Shown here piece by piece: positions 4,307 through 5,751 of a stretch of DNA of 5,751 nucleotides. The position numbers and the translations under genes were made by a program. Source of the stretch: Accumulibacter sp. (lineage in GTDB: Bacteria; Pseudomonadota; Gammaproteobacteria; Burkholderiales; Rhodocyclaceae); NCBI GenBank assembly GCA_031284185.1, contig JAITAJ010000338.1:1-5751 (forward strand), written 5' to 3'. Numbering within the stretch: the first letter of the stretch is position 1; each line of letters opens with the position of its first letter. The notes under the pieces were generated by a model. That model was not told the DNA's origin, searched no databases, and saw only the letters and a list, made by a program, of their open reading frames with translations.

Positions 4307-5751
4307 ATGCAAGGCTCCGGCGCCTACGAACTCTCCATGATCCTCGGCGCGGCGGCGCTGCTGTTGTGGGGGGTGCGCATGGCGCGTACCGGGGTGATGC
4401 GCACCTACGGCGCGCAAATCCGCCGCACCCTGCCGCGCGCCCTGAACAACCGTTTCGTCGCGCTCTTGACCGGCGCGGGCGCCGCGACCATCCTGCAAAG
4501 CTCGATCGCGGTGGCCGTCTTCACCTCCGGCCTGGCCGCCGTCGGCTCCATTCCGGTGATCGACGGCCTGGTGCTGCTGCTCGGCGCCGATGCCGGCAGC
4601 GCGGTGGTCGCCGCCCTGCTCACGCTGAATCTCAAGGCGCTGTGGCCGATCCTGATGTTCGCCGGCTACCTGATGCATTCGATCTACAGCGATACCGACT
4701 CCCCGCTCAAGCAGTTCGGCCGCATCTGCCTGGGGATCGCCATGATCCTCATCGCGCTGACTTTCATGAGCCAGGTGTCCGCCGCGCTGGCCGCCAGCGG
4801 CCTGATCCGAACTCTCATTTCCTCGCTGGGCGACGAGCTGCTGATCGCTGTGTTGCTGTTCGCCATCCTGACCTGGCTCGCGCACTCGTCGATCGCCATC
4901 CTGCTGTTCTGGGCCTCGCTGGTCCAGGCCGGGATCACCGCCGACGCCGGGCTGATTCTGGCCGCCGTGCTCGGCATCAACCTGGGCAACGCCGCGCCGC
5001 CGATCGTCATGACCTGGAATCAGGCCGCCGCGGCCCGGCGCATCGTCGTCGGCAACGGCCTGTTCAAGCTGACCGGCGTGCTCATCTGCTTCGTCGGGCT
5101 GCGGCTGATCGAAGGCTTGTACGGGGTCCTGCCCGGCGCGCCGAGCTTCCGCGTGGTGATCCTGCACATCCTGTTCAACTGCGCGCTGATCCTGGTGTTC
5201 ACTCCCTTGGCCGAGCCGACGGCCCGCTTCCTCGAACGCATGTTCGTCGAACCGCCCAAAAGGGCCGACGACATCGGGCCGAAATACATTCCCGGCGGGA
5301 CCGAGACGACGGGGAAAATCGACCTGCTGCCGATCACCGCGCTCTCGCGCGAGGTGCTGCGGATTCTCGGAACCTTGCAGTCCATGCTGGAGATGACCCT
5401 GGACATGCTGCTGTCCGGCAATGGCGACGAGGCCCAGGAAATCACGCGCATGGAAGAAAAGGTCAACGTGCTCTACAGGGCCGTGCGCGCCTACGCGGTC
5501 GATCTCACGCGCCGGGGCGTCGTCGACGAGCCGGATCTGCGGCGGATCACCGCGCTCTTGCGCTATACCGCCAGCCTGGAAAATGCCGGCGACGTCATTT
5601 GCAAGACGATGCTCGGCATTCCAGACGACATGAAAAAGGCGGGCAAGAAATTCTCCGAGGAAGGGAAGGCGGAGCTTGACACGCTGTTCCATTTTCTGAT
5701 CGGCAATACGCAGCTCGCGGCGGAAGTCGTCATGGCCTGGCACCCGGTGAG
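4307..5751 (+). CDS. Na+/phosphate cotransporter-family protein with PhoU-like domain, 3' end missing
   Basis: The frame is open from ATG 4307 to the window end (481 codons, no stop), so the C-terminus is cut; family members of this architecture are usually about 540-600 residues. Residues 1-305 are membrane segments with the two-repeat Na/Pi cotransporter fold: TGAGAATILQSSIAVAVF (55-72) carries the first QSS motif (64-66), LLGADAGSAVVA (91-102) follows, and the second repeat has LTWLAHSSIAILL (188-200) with HSS (193-195) in place of QSS and LGINLGNAAPP (222-232). From about 340 a soluble helical region (LSREVLRILGTLQSML, RMEEKVNVLYRAV) resembles PhoU. Relatives move phosphate with sodium; the bacterial YjbB type is linked to phosphate export. 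AGGA (4297-4300), overlapping the preceding stop, lies 6 bases before the ATG. Direction and exact substrate are inferred. Confidence 0.92.
   Translation, partial: MQGSGAYELSMILGAAALLLWGVRMARTGVMRTYGAQIRRTLPRALNNRFVALLTGAGAATILQSSIAVAVFTSGLAAVGSIPVIDGLVLLLGADAGSAVVAALLTLNLKALWPILMFAGYLMHSIYSDTDSPLKQFGRICLGIAMILIALTFMSQVSAALAASGLIRTLISSLGDELLIAVLLFAILTWLAHSSIAILLFWASLVQAGITADAGLILAAVLGINLGNAAPPIVMTWNQAAAARRIVVGNGLFKLTGVLICFVGLRLIEGLYGVLPGAPSFRVVILHILFNCALILVFTPLAEPTARFLERMFVEPPKRADDIGPKYIPGGTETTGKIDLLPITALSREVLRILGTLQSMLEMTLDMLLSGNGDEAQEITRMEEKVNVLYRAVRAYAVDLTRRGVVDEPDLRRITALLRYTASLENAGDVICKTMLGIPDDMKKAGKKFSEEGKAELDTLFHFLIGNTQLAAEVVMAWHPV

Noticed and set aside
4366..5679. Plus-strand 437-codon frame overlapping the Na/Pi gene
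   Set aside because: Arg/Ala/His-rich shadow frame; the adjacent frame from 4307 has membrane segments, QSS/HSS motifs and a ribosome site.
3914..5743. Long minus-strand open frame (609 codons) opposite the phosphatase and Na/Pi genes
   Set aside because: Same antisense composition artefact; the plus strand encodes intact HAD motifs and the Na/Pi fold.

Overview
The window looks like chromosomal DNA from a GC-rich Gram-negative bacterium, most likely a proteobacterium. The coding style (strong third-position G/C), a periplasmic-type signal peptide on a TRAP transporter binding protein, and the TRAP system itself all fit this. A betaproteobacterial source (for example the Rhodocyclales) is a guess from general resemblance; nothing in the sequence settles it.

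Left part (1-528). A minus-strand reading frame with a GTG start and a good ribosome binding site runs leftward out of the window from 147. It is unrecognised and only tentatively called. Between it and the first plus-strand gene lies about 380 bp without a supported gene. This stretch is dominated by unusual repeats: six 7-bp AGARGAC units (235-276), a nested near-palindrome that could fold from 263 to 386 around a perfect 20-bp palindrome, three 14-bp units of opposite polarity (394-435), and a module at 316-348 that recurs inverted at 1-33. This is the least ordinary part of the window.

Middle part (529-3526). A complete three-component TRAP transporter is encoded: binding protein (dctP), a 206-bp gap with a strong hairpin and a possible 9-codon leader frame, small membrane subunit (dctQ) and, 2 bp later, large membrane subunit (dctM). 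Such systems use the sodium gradient to import organic acids captured in the periplasm. The substrate cannot be read from the sequence.

Right part (3528-5751). One base after dctM begins a NagD-like HAD phosphatase, and 8 bp after that a Na+/phosphate cotransporter-family protein with a C-terminal PhoU-like region, cut by the window end after 481 codons. The tight spacing from dctQ onward (2, 1 and 8 bp) suggests one transcript linking sodium-driven organic-acid uptake, dephosphorylation of a small phosphorylated metabolite and phosphate/sodium transport. The genes themselves belong to known families; the novelty candidates are the repeat complex, the dctP-dctQ spacer and the pairing of TRAP and phosphate genes.
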